From Cyanobium sp. E1_MAG_00006 (GTDB lineage: Bacteria; Cyanobacteriota; Cyanobacteriia; PCC-6307; Cyanobiaceae): a stretch of DNA of 64,000 nucleotides. The position numbers and the translations under genes were made by a program. The notes below the pieces were generated by a model that saw only the letters and a program-made list of their open reading frames with translations, did not search any database and was not told the DNA's origin. Positions 54,604 through 64,000 of the stretch are shown here, piece by piece. Where the stretch lies: contig JAIYAQ010000001.1 of NCBI GenBank assembly GCA_027488975.1, positions 1 to 64,000 of the forward strand, in the 5' to 3' direction. Position 1 is the stretch's first letter, and each line of letters starts with the position of its first letter.

Positions 54604-57600
54604 GTGGCGGCGGCAGCACAAGGCGAGCGGCCCCTGCTGCTGCTGGTGGATGGCCACTCATTGGCCTTCCGCAGCTTCTACGCCTTCAGCAAGGGCGGCG
54701 AGGGGGGCCTGAGCACCAAGGAGGGCGTGCCCACCTCGGTGACCTACGGCTTCCTCAAGGCCCTGCTCGACAACTGCAAGGGTCTGGCGCCGCAGGGCGT
54801 GGTGATCGCCTTCGACACGGCCGAGCCCACCTTCCGCCACGAGGCGGATGAGGCCTACAAGGCGCACCGGGATGAGGCGCCAGAGCACTTCTTCCAGGAT
54901 CTGAGCAACCTGCAGCAGGTGCTGCAGGAAGGGCTCGACCTGCCCCTCTGCATGGCGCCGGGTTATGAGGCCGACGACGTGCTCGGCACCCTGGCCAACC
55001 GCGCCGCCGATGCCGGCTGGCGGGTGCGCATCCTCTCGGGCGACCGCGATCTGTTCCAGCTGGTGGACGACCAGCGCGACATCGCCGTGCTTTACATGGG
55101 CGGCGGCCCCTACGCCAAAAGCAGCGGCCCGGTAGAGATCCGCCGCGAAGGCGTGATCGCCAAGCTCGGGGTCACGCCGGAGGAGGTGGTGGACCTCAAG
55201 GCCCTCACGGGCGACAGCTCCGACAACATCCCCGGCGTGAAGGGCGTCGGCCCCAAGACCGCCATCAGCCTGCTGCAGGCCCACCGGGATCTGGACGGCA
55301 TCTACGCCGCCCTGGAGGAACTGGAGGCCGCCGGGCCCGCCAAAGGCAAGCTCAAGGGCACAGTCAAGGCCGCCAAAGCGGCCGGCAGAAATGGTGCTCC
55401 CGCCAGCCCCCTCAAGGGCGCCCTGCCGGCCAAGCTCACCGCCGACCGCGACAGCGCCTACCGCTCGCGCATGCTGGCCGAGATCCTGGTGGACATTCCC
55501 CTGCCCCAGGACCCGCGCCTGGAACTGGGCGCGGTGAACAGCGCGTCACTGGCCGCGAGCCTGGAGGAGCTGGAGCTGTTCAGCCTGCGCCGCCAGGTGG
55601 ATCAATTCGCCGCCATCTTCTCGAGGCTGCCGCCAGCCCCCGCAGCAGCGTCTCCAGATGTGGGACCACATCTTGCCGAGAGTGGTCCCACATTCGGACA
55701 GCTGCCGAACAACAACACCGGCACCGACAGCAGCAACAGAGCCACCACCAGCGACGGAGCCGATGCCATCGGCGCACCTGCCGCCAGCGAGAGCGCAGCA
55801 CCCACGCTTGAGCCGCAGCTGATCACCACCCCCGCAGCCCTCGAGGCCCTGCTCGAGCGCCTGATGGCCGCCACCGATCCGGCAGCCCCGATCGCGCTGG
55901 ACACGGAAACCACCGCCCTGAACCCCTTCCAGGCGGAGCTGGTGGGCATCGGCCTCTGCTGGGGGGAGGACCCGGCCGAGCTGGCCTACATCCCCATCGG
56001 CCACCAGAGCACCGCCAGCGGCGAGACGCCCGATCTGCTGACGCCACCGCCACAGCAGCTGCCGCTCGACCAGGTGCTCACAGCCCTGGCCCCCTGGCTG
56101 GCCAGCGCCCAGCACCCCAAAACGCTGCAGAACGCCAAGTACGACCGGCTGATCCTGCTGCGCCACGGCCTGCCGCTGGCGGGCGTGGTGATGGACACGC
56201 TGCTGGCCGATTACCTGCGCGATGCCAATGCCAAGCACGGCCTGGAGGTGCTGGCCCAGCGCAACTTCGGCTTCCTGCCCACGAGCTACGGCGAGCTGGT
56301 GGCCAAGGGGTCCGATTTCTCCTCGGTGCCGATCGAGGCGGCGGCTCAGTACTGCGGCATGGATGTGCACGTGACCCGTCGGCTGACGCCACTGCTGCGC
56401 GGGCAGCTCACACAGCTCGGACCACAGCTGCCGGCGCTGCTCGATCAGGTGGAGCTGCCCCTGGAGCCGGTGCTGGCCCTGATGGAGGCCACCGGCATCC
56501 GCATCGATACGGCCTATCTGAAGGAGCTCAGCCAGGAGCTGGCCCAGACCCTGGAGCGCCTGGAAACCGAGGCGAAGGCCGCCGCCGGCATCGAGTTCAA
56601 CCTCGCCTCACCCAAGCAGCTGGGCGAGCTGCTGTTCGACACGCTGGGCCTCGATCGCAAGAAATCCCGCAAAACCAAGACCGGCTGGAGCACCGATGCC
56701 ACCGTGCTCGAAAAGCTGGAGGACGCGCACCCGGTGGTGCCGCTGGTGCTGGAGCACCGCACCCTCAGCAAGCTAAAAAGCACCTATGTGGATGCGCTGC
56801 CGGCGCTGATGGAGCCGGAAACCGGCCGCGTGCACACTGATTTCAATCAGGCCGTCACGGCCACAGGCCGCCTGAGCAGCAGCAACCCCAACCTGCAGAA
56901 CATCCCCATCCGCACCGAGTTCTCGCGGCGAATCCGCAAGGCCTTCCTGCCGGAGGCGGGATGGCAGCTGATCAGTGCCGACTACTCGCAGATCGAGCTG
57001 CGCATCCTGGCTCACCTCAGCGGCGAGGAGGTGCTGGTGGAGGCCTACAACAACGGCGACGACGTGCACGCCCTCACCGCCCGGCTCCTGCTGGAGAAAG
57101 ACGAGGTGAGCTCCGATGAGCGCCGCCTGGGCAAGACGATCAACTTCGGCGTGATCTACGGCATGGGTGCCCAGCGCTTCGCCCGCGAAACCGGCGTCAG
57201 CCAGGCCCAGGCCAAGGAGTTCCTCACCAAATACAAGCAGCGCTACCCGAAGGTGTTTGCCTTCCTCGAACTGCAGGAGCGACTGGCCCTGAGCCGCGGC
57301 TACGTGGAAACGATCCTGGGGCGCCGGCGGCCTTTCGCCTTCGATCCCTCCGGCCTGGGCCGCCTGCTCGGCAAGGACCCGCTCGAGATCGACCTGGAGG
57401 TGGCCCGCCGCGGCGGCATGGAGGCCCAGCAGCTGCGGGCCGCCGCCAATGCCCCGATTCAGGGCTCCAGCGCCGACATCATCAAGCTGGCCATGGTGCA
57501 GCTGAATCGGCGCCTGGCGGAGGGCGGCCTGCCGGCAAGGCTGCTGCTGCAGGTGCACGACGAACTGGTGCTGGAGGCCGCCCCTGAAGCCCTCGAGCCG

Positions 57601-57702
57601 GTGCTGACCCTCACGCGTGAAACCATGGAGCGCGCCGTGGAGCTGGCTGTCCCCCTCGTGGTGGAGACCGGCGTCGGCCCCAACTGGATGGAGGCGAAAT
57701 AG
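54604..57702 (+). CDS. polA: DNA polymerase I
   Basis: 1032 aa, GTG start. Three domains: 5' nuclease (1-310; 'VDGHSLAFRSFYAF', 'LTGDSSDNIPGVKGVGPKTA' in part), 3'-5' exonuclease (about 400-590) with intact motifs 'DTETTAL', 'NAKYDRLIL' and 'YCGMDVHVT', and polymerase ('SADYSQIELRILAHLSGE', 'RRLGKTINFGVIYGMG', 'QVHDELVLEA'). Between 5' nuclease and exonuclease is a low-complexity linker (about 345-400) containing a palindrome-rich insert at 55658-55693. Confidence 0.95.
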   Translation: MAAAAQGERPLLLLVDGHSLAFRSFYAFSKGGEGGLSTKEGVPTSVTYGFLKALLDNCKGLAPQGVVIAFDTAEPTFRHEADEAYKAHRDEAPEHFFQDLSNLQQVLQEGLDLPLCMAPGYEADDVLGTLANRAADAGWRVRILSGDRDLFQLVDDQRDIAVLYMGGGPYAKSSGPVEIRREGVIAKLGVTPEEVVDLKALTGDSSDNIPGVKGVGPKTAISLLQAHRDLDGIYAALEELEAAGPAKGKLKGTVKAAKAAGRNGAPASPLKGALPAKLTADRDSAYRSRMLAEILVDIPLPQDPRLELGAVNSASLAASLEELELFSLRRQVDQFAAIFSRLPPAPAAASPDVGPHLAESGPTFGQLPNNNTGTDSSNRATTSDGADAIGAPAASESAAPTLEPQLITTPAALEALLERLMAATDPAAPIALDTETTALNPFQAELVGIGLCWGEDPAELAYIPIGHQSTASGETPDLLTPPPQQLPLDQVLTALAPWLASAQHPKTLQNAKYDRLILLRHGLPLAGVVMDTLLADYLRDANAKHGLEVLAQRNFGFLPTSYGELVAKGSDFSSVPIEAAAQYCGMDVHVTRRLTPLLRGQLTQLGPQLPALLDQVELPLEPVLALMEATGIRIDTAYLKELSQELAQTLERLETEAKAAAGIEFNLASPKQLGELLFDTLGLDRKKSRKTKTGWSTDATVLEKLEDAHPVVPLVLEHRTLSKLKSTYVDALPALMEPETGRVHTDFNQAVTATGRLSSSNPNLQNIPIRTEFSRRIRKAFLPEAGWQLISADYSQIELRILAHLSGEEVLVEAYNNGDDVHALTARLLLEKDEVSSDERRLGKTINFGVIYGMGAQRFARETGVSQAQAKEFLTKYKQRYPKVFAFLELQERLALSRGYVETILGRRRPFAFDPSGLGRLLGKDPLEIDLEVARRGGMEAQQLRAAANAPIQGSSADIIKLAMVQLNRRLAEGGLPARLLLQVHDELVLEAAPEALEPVLTLTRETMERAVELAVPLVVETGVGPNWMEAK
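55658..55693. repeat. palindrome inside polA: arms ATGTGGGACCAC / GTGGTCCCACAT
   Basis: A 12-base perfect inverted repeat (55658-55669 and 55682-55693) with a 12-base loop. It stays in frame and encodes 'SPDVGPHLAESGPTFG' in the linker. The 11-mer GTGGTCCCACA recurs at about 49732-49742 between genes. Confidence 0.7.
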
Positions 57703-57708
57703 CGCCCC

Positions 57709-58218
57709 TTAGCGCGCCAGCACCTCCAGGCGGTTCACTCCATACCGGCGGATCAGGGCCGCCAGCTGCTCGAGCTCGGGCTTCTTGGGCAGGCAGATGC
57801 AACCCACCCCAGGGAAACAGTTGTGGATGCCCAGCCCGCTGCGGCTGGTCCGAAACAGCGGCGCCAGATCGATCCAGAGGTCACGGCCCCAGGGTTCGGG
57901 GCGGCCCACGCGGTACACCCCCGGCGGCAGCGGTGCCCCATTGCCGGGGGTCCAACGCCGGTCGGCGACCTGGCTGGCCTTGAGGCCGGTGGCGGCGGCC
58001 CAGCGCCCCAGGCGATGATCACCCTGACGCAGCTCCAGCCACCAGATCGGATCACCGCTGGCAAAGCGCTGCGCACTGGGCCGCAGCTGCAGCTCCGCCG
58101 CAGGAGCCGCAGGGGCAGACCACCCCAGGGCCAGGAAGCCCAGGACCAGCAAGCCTGAACTCAGCGCTGCCGAACGCAGCGCCGCGGGACCCAGCCGCCG
58201 CCCGCTTCCTGAACCCAT
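57709..58218 (-). CDS. exported L,D-transpeptidase-like protein
   Basis: 169 aa. N-terminal hydrophobic signal ('SSGLLVLGFLALGWSAPAAPA') followed by a beta domain: 'PGVYRVGRPEPWGRDLWIDL', then 'RSGLGIHNCFPGVGCICLPKK', which resembles the HxG...SHGC(I)R active site of YkuD proteins though the Ser-His pair is replaced. A cell-wall role is possible. Convergent with polA, divergent from cysS. Confidence 0.55.
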   Translation of the reverse strand: MGSGSGRRLGPAALRSAALSSGLLVLGFLALGWSAPAAPAAELQLRPSAQRFASGDPIWWLELRQGDHRLGRWAAATGLKASQVADRRWTPGNGAPLPPGVYRVGRPEPWGRDLWIDLAPLFRTSRSGLGIHNCFPGVGCICLPKKPELEQLAALIRRYGVNRLEVLAR

Positions 58219-58317
58219 GGCCTACAGCCACCGCCGTGATCAGCCCACACCCTGCCACCGATTGAGCCGCTGTGAGCGGGCGTTTACGGTGCCTGGCAGC
58301 ATCCAACACCTGCCCCT

Positions 58318-59778
<1,461 letters not shown>

Positions 59779-59785
59779 GCACGCC

Positions 59786-60010
59786 CTAACCAGCCCCGCC
59801 CGGGGGCTGTTGCTGATCCCGCATCATCCGTTCGATCTTGCGGATGCGCACCGCGGTGGTGCTCCACACCTCGCGCCGGAAGCCGGGCTCGCAGGCCTCC
59901 ACCAGCTGCTCGATCGGCTCGCCGCGCTCGAACGCATCCCAGAGCTCCCGCTCCAGCCGGGCGCGCTCGATGAAGTTCCAGCGCTGCAGCAGGCCCATCA
60001 ACCCCGACAT
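59786..60010 (-). CDS. conserved hypothetical protein (74 aa)
   Basis: '[20 protein letters not shown]' then '[21 protein letters not shown]' and '[19 protein letters not shown]'; helical and charged. ATG 60010. It lies convergent to cysS, eight bases away. Function unknown. Confidence 0.7.
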   Translation of the reverse strand: MSGLMGLLQRWNFIERARLERELWDAFERGEPIEQLVEACEPGFRREVWSTTAVRIRKIERMMRDQQQPPGGAG

Positions 60011-60109
60011 GTCTTCCGCCGATCCGCTGTATGGAGCTCAGTGTGCGGCATCAAGGCCAGGCACGCGCCTGCCGATGGGAGACTGGCCGCCACATTCGCC
60101 GATCCGCCC

Positions 60110-61372
60110 GTGAAAGCCCTCAGCGTGCTGGGATCCACCGGGTCGATCGGCACCCAGACCCTCGAGCTGGCGGAGGAATTCCCCGATCGCTTCCGGGTGG
60201 TGGCGCTCACCGCCGGCACCAACCTCGACTTGCTGATCCAGCAGATCTGCCGCCACGCCCCCGAGGTCGTGGCCCTGGCCAACGGCGATCGGGTCGCCGA
60301 ACTGCGCGAGCGCCTACAGACGCTGGAACCGAGCGCCCGGCCGGCCCGCCTGCCCGAACTCCTGGGCGGTCCCGAGGGCCTCGAGGCCGCTGCCGCCTGG
60401 CCAACGGCCGATCTGGTGGTCACCGGCATCGTTGGTTGCGCCGGCCTGCTTCCCACCCTGGCGGCGATCCGCGCCGGCAAGGATCTGGCCCTGGCCAACA
60501 AGGAAACCCTGATCGCTGCCGGCCCGGTGGTGCTGCCGGAGCTCGAGAAATCGGGCTCGCGCCTGCTGCCCGCTGATTCCGAGCACTCCGCCATCTTCCA
60601 GTGCCTGCAGGGCACCCCCTACGCCGAAACGGCGCGCCTCTCCACCGGCACGCCCACCCCCGGCCTGCGTCGCATCCAGCTCACCGCCTCCGGCGGCGCC
60701 TTCCGCGACTGGGACCCCGCCGATCTGCACAAGGCCACCGTGGCAGATGCCACCAGCCATCCCAACTGGAGCATGGGCCGCAAGATCACGGTGGATTCGG
60801 CCTCACTGATGAACAAAGGCCTGGAGGTGATCGAGGCCCACTACCTGTTCGGCCTCGATTACGACCACATCGAGATCGTGATCCACCCGCAATCGATCAT
60901 CCACTCGATGGTGGAGCTGGCCGATTCCTCGGTGCTGGCCCAGCTCGGCTGGCCCGACATGAAGCTGCCGATCCTCTACTGCCTCAGCTGGCCCGAGCGC
61001 CTCGACACCCCCTGGCGCCGCCTCAACCTCACCGAGGTGGGCTCGCTCACCTTCCGCGCTCCCGACCCCAAGCGCTACCCCTGCATGGAGCTGGCCTACG
61101 CCGCGGGCCGCGCCGGCGGCACCATGCCCGCCGCCATGAACGCCGCCAATGAGCAGGCCGTCGCCCTCTTCCTCGACGAACAGGTCCACTTCCTCGATAT
61201 CCCGCGCTTGATCGACATGGTGTGCGAACGCCACAAGGCCGACCTCACGGCCACCCCCTCCCTGTCCGATGTGCTGGCTGTCGACGCCTGGGCCCGTCAG
61301 GCGGTGCGTGAAGCTGCAGCCCAGCTGCACGCCACTGTTCATTCCCAGGCCCCGGCTGCGCTGCCGGCGTGA
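60110..61372 (+). CDS. dxr: 1-deoxy-D-xylulose-5-phosphate reductoisomerase
   Basis: 420 aa, MEP isoprenoid pathway step 2. NADPH motif '[18 protein letters not shown]', '[11 protein letters not shown]', '[15 protein letters not shown]', '[11 protein letters not shown]', '[23 protein letters not shown]' in parts. GTG 60110 directly precedes the conserved first strand. Confidence 0.95.
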   Translation: MKALSVLGSTGSIGTQTLELAEEFPDRFRVVALTAGTNLDLLIQQICRHAPEVVALANGDRVAELRERLQTLEPSARPARLPELLGGPEGLEAAAAWPTADLVVTGIVGCAGLLPTLAAIRAGKDLALANKETLIAAGPVVLPELEKSGSRLLPADSEHSAIFQCLQGTPYAETARLSTGTPTPGLRRIQLTASGGAFRDWDPADLHKATVADATSHPNWSMGRKITVDSASLMNKGLEVIEAHYLFGLDYDHIEIVIHPQSIIHSMVELADSSVLAQLGWPDMKLPILYCLSWPERLDTPWRRLNLTEVGSLTFRAPDPKRYPCMELAYAAGRAGGTMPAAMNAANEQAVALFLDEQVHFLDIPRLIDMVCERHKADLTATPSLSDVLAVDAWARQAVREAAAQLHATVHSQAPAALPA

Positions 61373-61734
61373 CGCGCGTTTCCCATCACCTGCTGCTATG
61401 CGCCACCCCCACCAAGGCGCTCTGCTGCCCCGATCCCGCCCTCGGCGCCGCCAGCTGGGATGCCCTCAAACGCCTGGTGCGCGAGTGGGGCCTCGAGGAT
61501 CCGCAACGCCCCGAGGGGATCGTGCTGCGCAACAAAGCCGACTGCCTGCGCATCTGCGCCGAGGGCCCGGTGCTGCTTATCTGGCCGGAGGGCAGCGTCT
61601 ACGGCGGCGTCACCCCCGAGCGCGTCGAAGTGATCCTGCGCGAACACGTGCTCGCCGGCCGGCCGGTGCAGGAGTGGCTGGTGCGCCGGTACGCCTTCAG
61701 CGCCCTCCACGGCCTCAACACCCTCCAGGAATGA
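61369..61734 (+). CDS. thioredoxin-like (2Fe-2S) ferredoxin
   Basis: 121 aa with Cys11, Cys19/20, Cys59 and Cys63; the late pair sits in '[19 protein letters not shown]', the pattern of the thioredoxin-like ferredoxin family. GTG start overlaps the dxr stop by four bases. It could supply electrons to the iron-sulfur enzymes of the MEP pathway (IspG/IspH), as suggested by the link with dxr; this is inference. Confidence 0.85.
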   Translation: MTRVSHHLLLCATPTKALCCPDPALGAASWDALKRLVREWGLEDPQRPEGIVLRNKADCLRICAEGPVLLIWPEGSVYGGVTPERVEVILREHVLAGRPVQEWLVRRYAFSALHGLNTLQE

Positions 61735-61750
61735 CTCGCCATGGCGAGCC
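61733..61750. repeat. near copy of the GACTCGCCATGGCGAG palindrome
   Basis: GACTCGCCATGGCGAGCC, overlapping the end of the ferredoxin gene; 17 of 18 bases as at 43896. Confidence 0.65.
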
Positions 61751-61767
61751 ATCAACCGACACCTCCC

Positions 61768-62943
61768 TCACGCAACTCTCCCCTCCGCCTCCAGCCCCAC
61801 CAGCCGACGCATCCAGAGCGCCGTCAGCCGATCACCCCAGTTGCCTGGCGCGCCCGCCCGGTTGTCGCATCGAGCGTGAAAACCGTTGTGGCCCCCCTGG
61901 GCCGTGATCAACACCTGCAGCGGCTGGCGCGCCTCAGGCGACGCCTGATCCTGTGCCAACTGCACCTTCCGCGCCAGTTGCTCGCAGGCTCCCACCGGCA
62001 CCCAGGGATCATCGGCGGCGTGCACGAGCAGGGTGGGCGGCAGGAGGCTGGGCCTGTTGAAGCGAGCGGCCTCCTGATCCCGCTCCCGTTCCAGCTCCAG
62101 CTCCAGCTCCGCCAGCAGGCCATGGATCGGACTCGCCTGGCGGTAGTAGGTCGCCACGTCGGGATAGCCCCAGCGCGGCGCCGTGATCGCCGCATCGAAA
62201 TCGCGGATGCTGCGCAGGCGGCCGAGGGGGCCGCGGCCCTCCAGGGCAGCGCGCTCGGCGGGGCTGACACCGAAGGGATCGGCCAGGGTCTGCTGCACGA
62301 GGCGCTGCAGCAGCCAGTGCTGATAAACCCGATTGCGCGGCTGCTCGATCTGGCGGGAGCAGGCCTCCAGATCAAGCGGACTGCTGATGCACACCAGGCC
62401 ATCCAGCATCGGCCCATCTGAGGCCAGGCCGGCCGCCCGTCGCTCCTCGGCATCCGCCAGCAGGGCATTGAGCAGCTTGGTGCCCCCCAACGAGATGCCC
62501 ATCCCCAGCAGGGGCAGCGACCGGGCTTGCGCGCCCAGTTCTGTGGCCAGCTGTGCCGCCAGCGGCCGGGCGCGGGCGATCGCCGGCAGCACATCGCTGT
62601 TGCAGCGAGCCGCATAGGTGCCGCGGGCGAGGCTGCGGCCCGGCCCGGCCCCGCGCATGTTCAGCCGCAGCACCGCGAAGCCGGCGTACTGCAGCGTCAG
62701 CCCCATGCGCCGCAGTCCCTCCCGTTCACTGGAGCCCCCCAGGCCATGCATCAGCAGCACCAGGCCCAGGGGCTCACGGCCGTGGAGTGGCCGATCCAGC
62801 AGGGCCAGCAGTTGGTCACCGCCAGCAACCGGGATCGGGAGGGGAGTGCCCGTGTCGGGCGGCAGGGCCACCGGCCGCAGGCTGTCGCGCAGGGTCTGCA
62901 GATCGCTGGTCAGCCAGGGCGCCCGCGGCTGGAAGGGCTGCAT
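61768..62943 (-). CDS. alpha/beta hydrolase (YheT/EMB8-like)
   Basis: 391 aa from ATG 62943 (GTG 62973 possible). Oxyanion 'LLMHGLGGSSEREG', nucleophile elbow 'GMGISLGGTKLLN' (Ser), 'LLVHAADDPWVP' (Asp) and a late 'TAQGGHNGF' (His). It resembles the YheT family of putative esterases. Substrate unknown. Confidence 0.83.
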   Translation of the reverse strand: MQPFQPRAPWLTSDLQTLRDSLRPVALPPDTGTPLPIPVAGGDQLLALLDRPLHGREPLGLVLLMHGLGGSSEREGLRRMGLTLQYAGFAVLRLNMRGAGPGRSLARGTYAARCNSDVLPAIARARPLAAQLATELGAQARSLPLLGMGISLGGTKLLNALLADAEERRAAGLASDGPMLDGLVCISSPLDLEACSRQIEQPRNRVYQHWLLQRLVQQTLADPFGVSPAERAALEGRGPLGRLRSIRDFDAAITAPRWGYPDVATYYRQASPIHGLLAELELELERERDQEAARFNRPSLLPPTLLVHAADDPWVPVGACEQLARKVQLAQDQASPEARQPLQVLITAQGGHNGFHARCDNRAGAPGNWGDRLTALWMRRLVGLEAEGRVA

Positions 62944-63056
62944 CCCCAGGGCGGTGGGCAGATCGAGGAGCACGAGGCTGGCGAAACGGCCGGGAGCGAT
63001 TCAACAACCCGGCCGGCAATCCAAGCCTCAACCCGGCCAGCTGACCAGGCAGCAGA

Positions 63057-64000
63057 TCAGGCTGCCACCGGCGTCTTGGTGCCGACGCCCTGACTGCGCA
63101 GTTCTGTGCAGAGCTGCTGCAGCACGGCCTTGGCATCGCCGAACACCATCGCCGTCTGCGGCAGTTCGAACAGCGCGTTGGCGATACCGGCATAGCCGGC
63201 GCCCAGGCTGCGTTTCACCACGAACACCTGGCGGGCCTGGTCCACCTCCAGAACGGGCATGCCATAAAGCGGGCTGCTGGGGTCCGTCTTGGCATCGGGG
63301 TTCACCACATCATTGGCGCCCAGCACGATCACCACATCGGTGCGCGGGAACTCGGGGTTGATGGTGTCCATCTCCACCAGCTGCTCGTAGGGCACATCCG
63401 CCTCCGCCAGCAGCACGTTCATGTGGCCGGGCATGCGGCCCGCCACCGGGTGGATGGCGTAGGTCACCTCAGCGCCGTTGGCCTCCAGCAGCTTGGCCAG
63501 CTCGCGCAGGGCGTGCTGGGCCTGGGCCACCGCCAGGCCGTAGCCCGGCACGAACACCACACGCTCGGCGCTCTCCAGGGCCATGGCGCACTCTTCGGGG
63601 CTGCAGCTCACGATGCGGGTGTAGCCAGCCTCGTCGCCGCCGCCGCCCACCGAACCACCAGCCTTGGCACCCAGGGCGCCGCCGAACAGCACGCTCACGA
63701 GCGAGCGGTTCATCGCCGTGCACATCACCTGCGTGAGGATCAGGCCGGCGGCGCCAACCATCGCACCAGCAACGATCAGCAGCTGGCTGCCCACCACGAA
63801 GCCGGCCGCCGCCGCCGCCACACCGGAATAGGAGTTGAGCAGCGAGATCACCACCGGCATGTCGGCGCCGCCGATCGGCAGGGTCACACCAATGCCCAGC
63901 AGGGTGCTGGCCAGCACCAGGCCCCACAGGGGCCAGCCGGCGGGATCGGCCGGCAGGGCCAGGCCAGCGGCCAGGCAGGCCACCGCCAGGCTGATGTTGA
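63057..64000 (-). CDS. pntB: NAD(P) transhydrogenase subunit beta, C-terminal part (5' end outside window)
   Basis: About 314 residues are present; the frame is open at the right edge. Membrane helices ('VLASTLLGIGVTLPIGGADMP', 'YSGVAAAAAGFVVGSQLLIVAG'), then the NADP-binding domain III: 'VVFVPGYGLAVAQAQHALREL', 'HPVAGRMPGHMNVLLAEADVPYE', 'GANDVVNPDA' and 'VVKRSLGAGYAG'. It couples proton movement to hydride transfer between NADH and NADP+. Confidence 0.93.
   Translation of the reverse strand, partial: NISLAVACLAAGLALPADPAGWPLWGLVLASTLLGIGVTLPIGGADMPVVISLLNSYSGVAAAAAGFVVGSQLLIVAGAMVGAAGLILTQVMCTAMNRSLVSVLFGGALGAKAGGSVGGGGDEAGYTRIVSCSPEECAMALESAERVVFVPGYGLAVAQAQHALRELAKLLEANGAEVTYAIHPVAGRMPGHMNVLLAEADVPYEQLVEMDTINPEFPRTDVVIVLGANDVVNPDAKTDPSSPLYGMPVLEVDQARQVFVVKRSLGAGYAGIANALFELPQTAMVFGDAKAVLQQLCTELRSQGVGTKTPVAA

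Overview
The window looks like a chromosomal segment of a GC-rich picocyanobacterium of the Synechococcus/Cyanobium type. This is inferred from gene content: an SLH-domain cyanobacterial porin, HemL of the cyanobacterial C5 pathway, cyanobacterial GlcD, a cryptochrome/photolyase, many short cyanobacterium-type conserved hypotheticals, and dense packing with 1-4 base overlaps and frequent GTG/TTG starts. I see no rRNA, insertion sequence, CRISPR array or prophage.

Layout. 1-3.2 kb: end of an efflux adaptor, hisIE, a 6-pyruvoyl-tetrahydropterin synthase-family protein, a DUF4912 protein and an M23 peptidase. 3.2-13.6 kb: a metal-homeostasis neighbourhood with a two-part putative metal permease, ZnuB, a Zur-like regulator, ZnuC, ZnuA, an SLH porin, a His-rich COG0523 GTPase and a second Fur-family regulator. 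An identical 15-base Zur-box-like sequence lies in the znuC/znuA intergenic region and in front of the porin gene. 13.6-30.4 kb: a YbhN-like membrane protein with LarC, a stand-alone M41-like protein, xth, glcD, hemL, a complete branched-chain/neutral amino-acid ABC transporter (five genes), an MFS exporter and a KimA-like potassium importer. 30.7-32.3 kb: photolyase.

32.3-37.5 kb is the most unusual region: a chromosomal integron. It has a bona fide IntI-type integrase carrying the IntI-specific patch, a probable attI core, five well-formed attC sites with the diagnostic extra base in the left arm, and a sixth decayed attC at the far end. About six cassettes lie between them, all read on the minus strand: an unknown 142-aa protein, a RelE/HigA-type toxin-antitoxin pair, a small membrane protein, HicAB, a second HicB with a hicA broken by two in-frame TGA codons, and another membrane protein. 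The cassettes lie 3' of intI and point the same way as intI, the reverse of the usual class 1 layout. intI sits 38 bases behind ggt, so it could be read through from the ggt operon.

37.6-43.8 kb: yajQ, 5-oxoprolinase and gamma-glutamyltransferase form one tight minus-strand operon for glutathione/gamma-glutamyl recycling. 44-64 kb is mostly housekeeping: map, rplS, tRNA-Trp, tRNA-Asp, gltX, a CPA1 antiporter, a MntA/HEPN pair, polA, cysS, dxr, a thioredoxin-like ferredoxin, an alpha/beta hydrolase and the 3' part of pntB. polA contains an in-frame palindrome-rich insert in a low-complexity linker.
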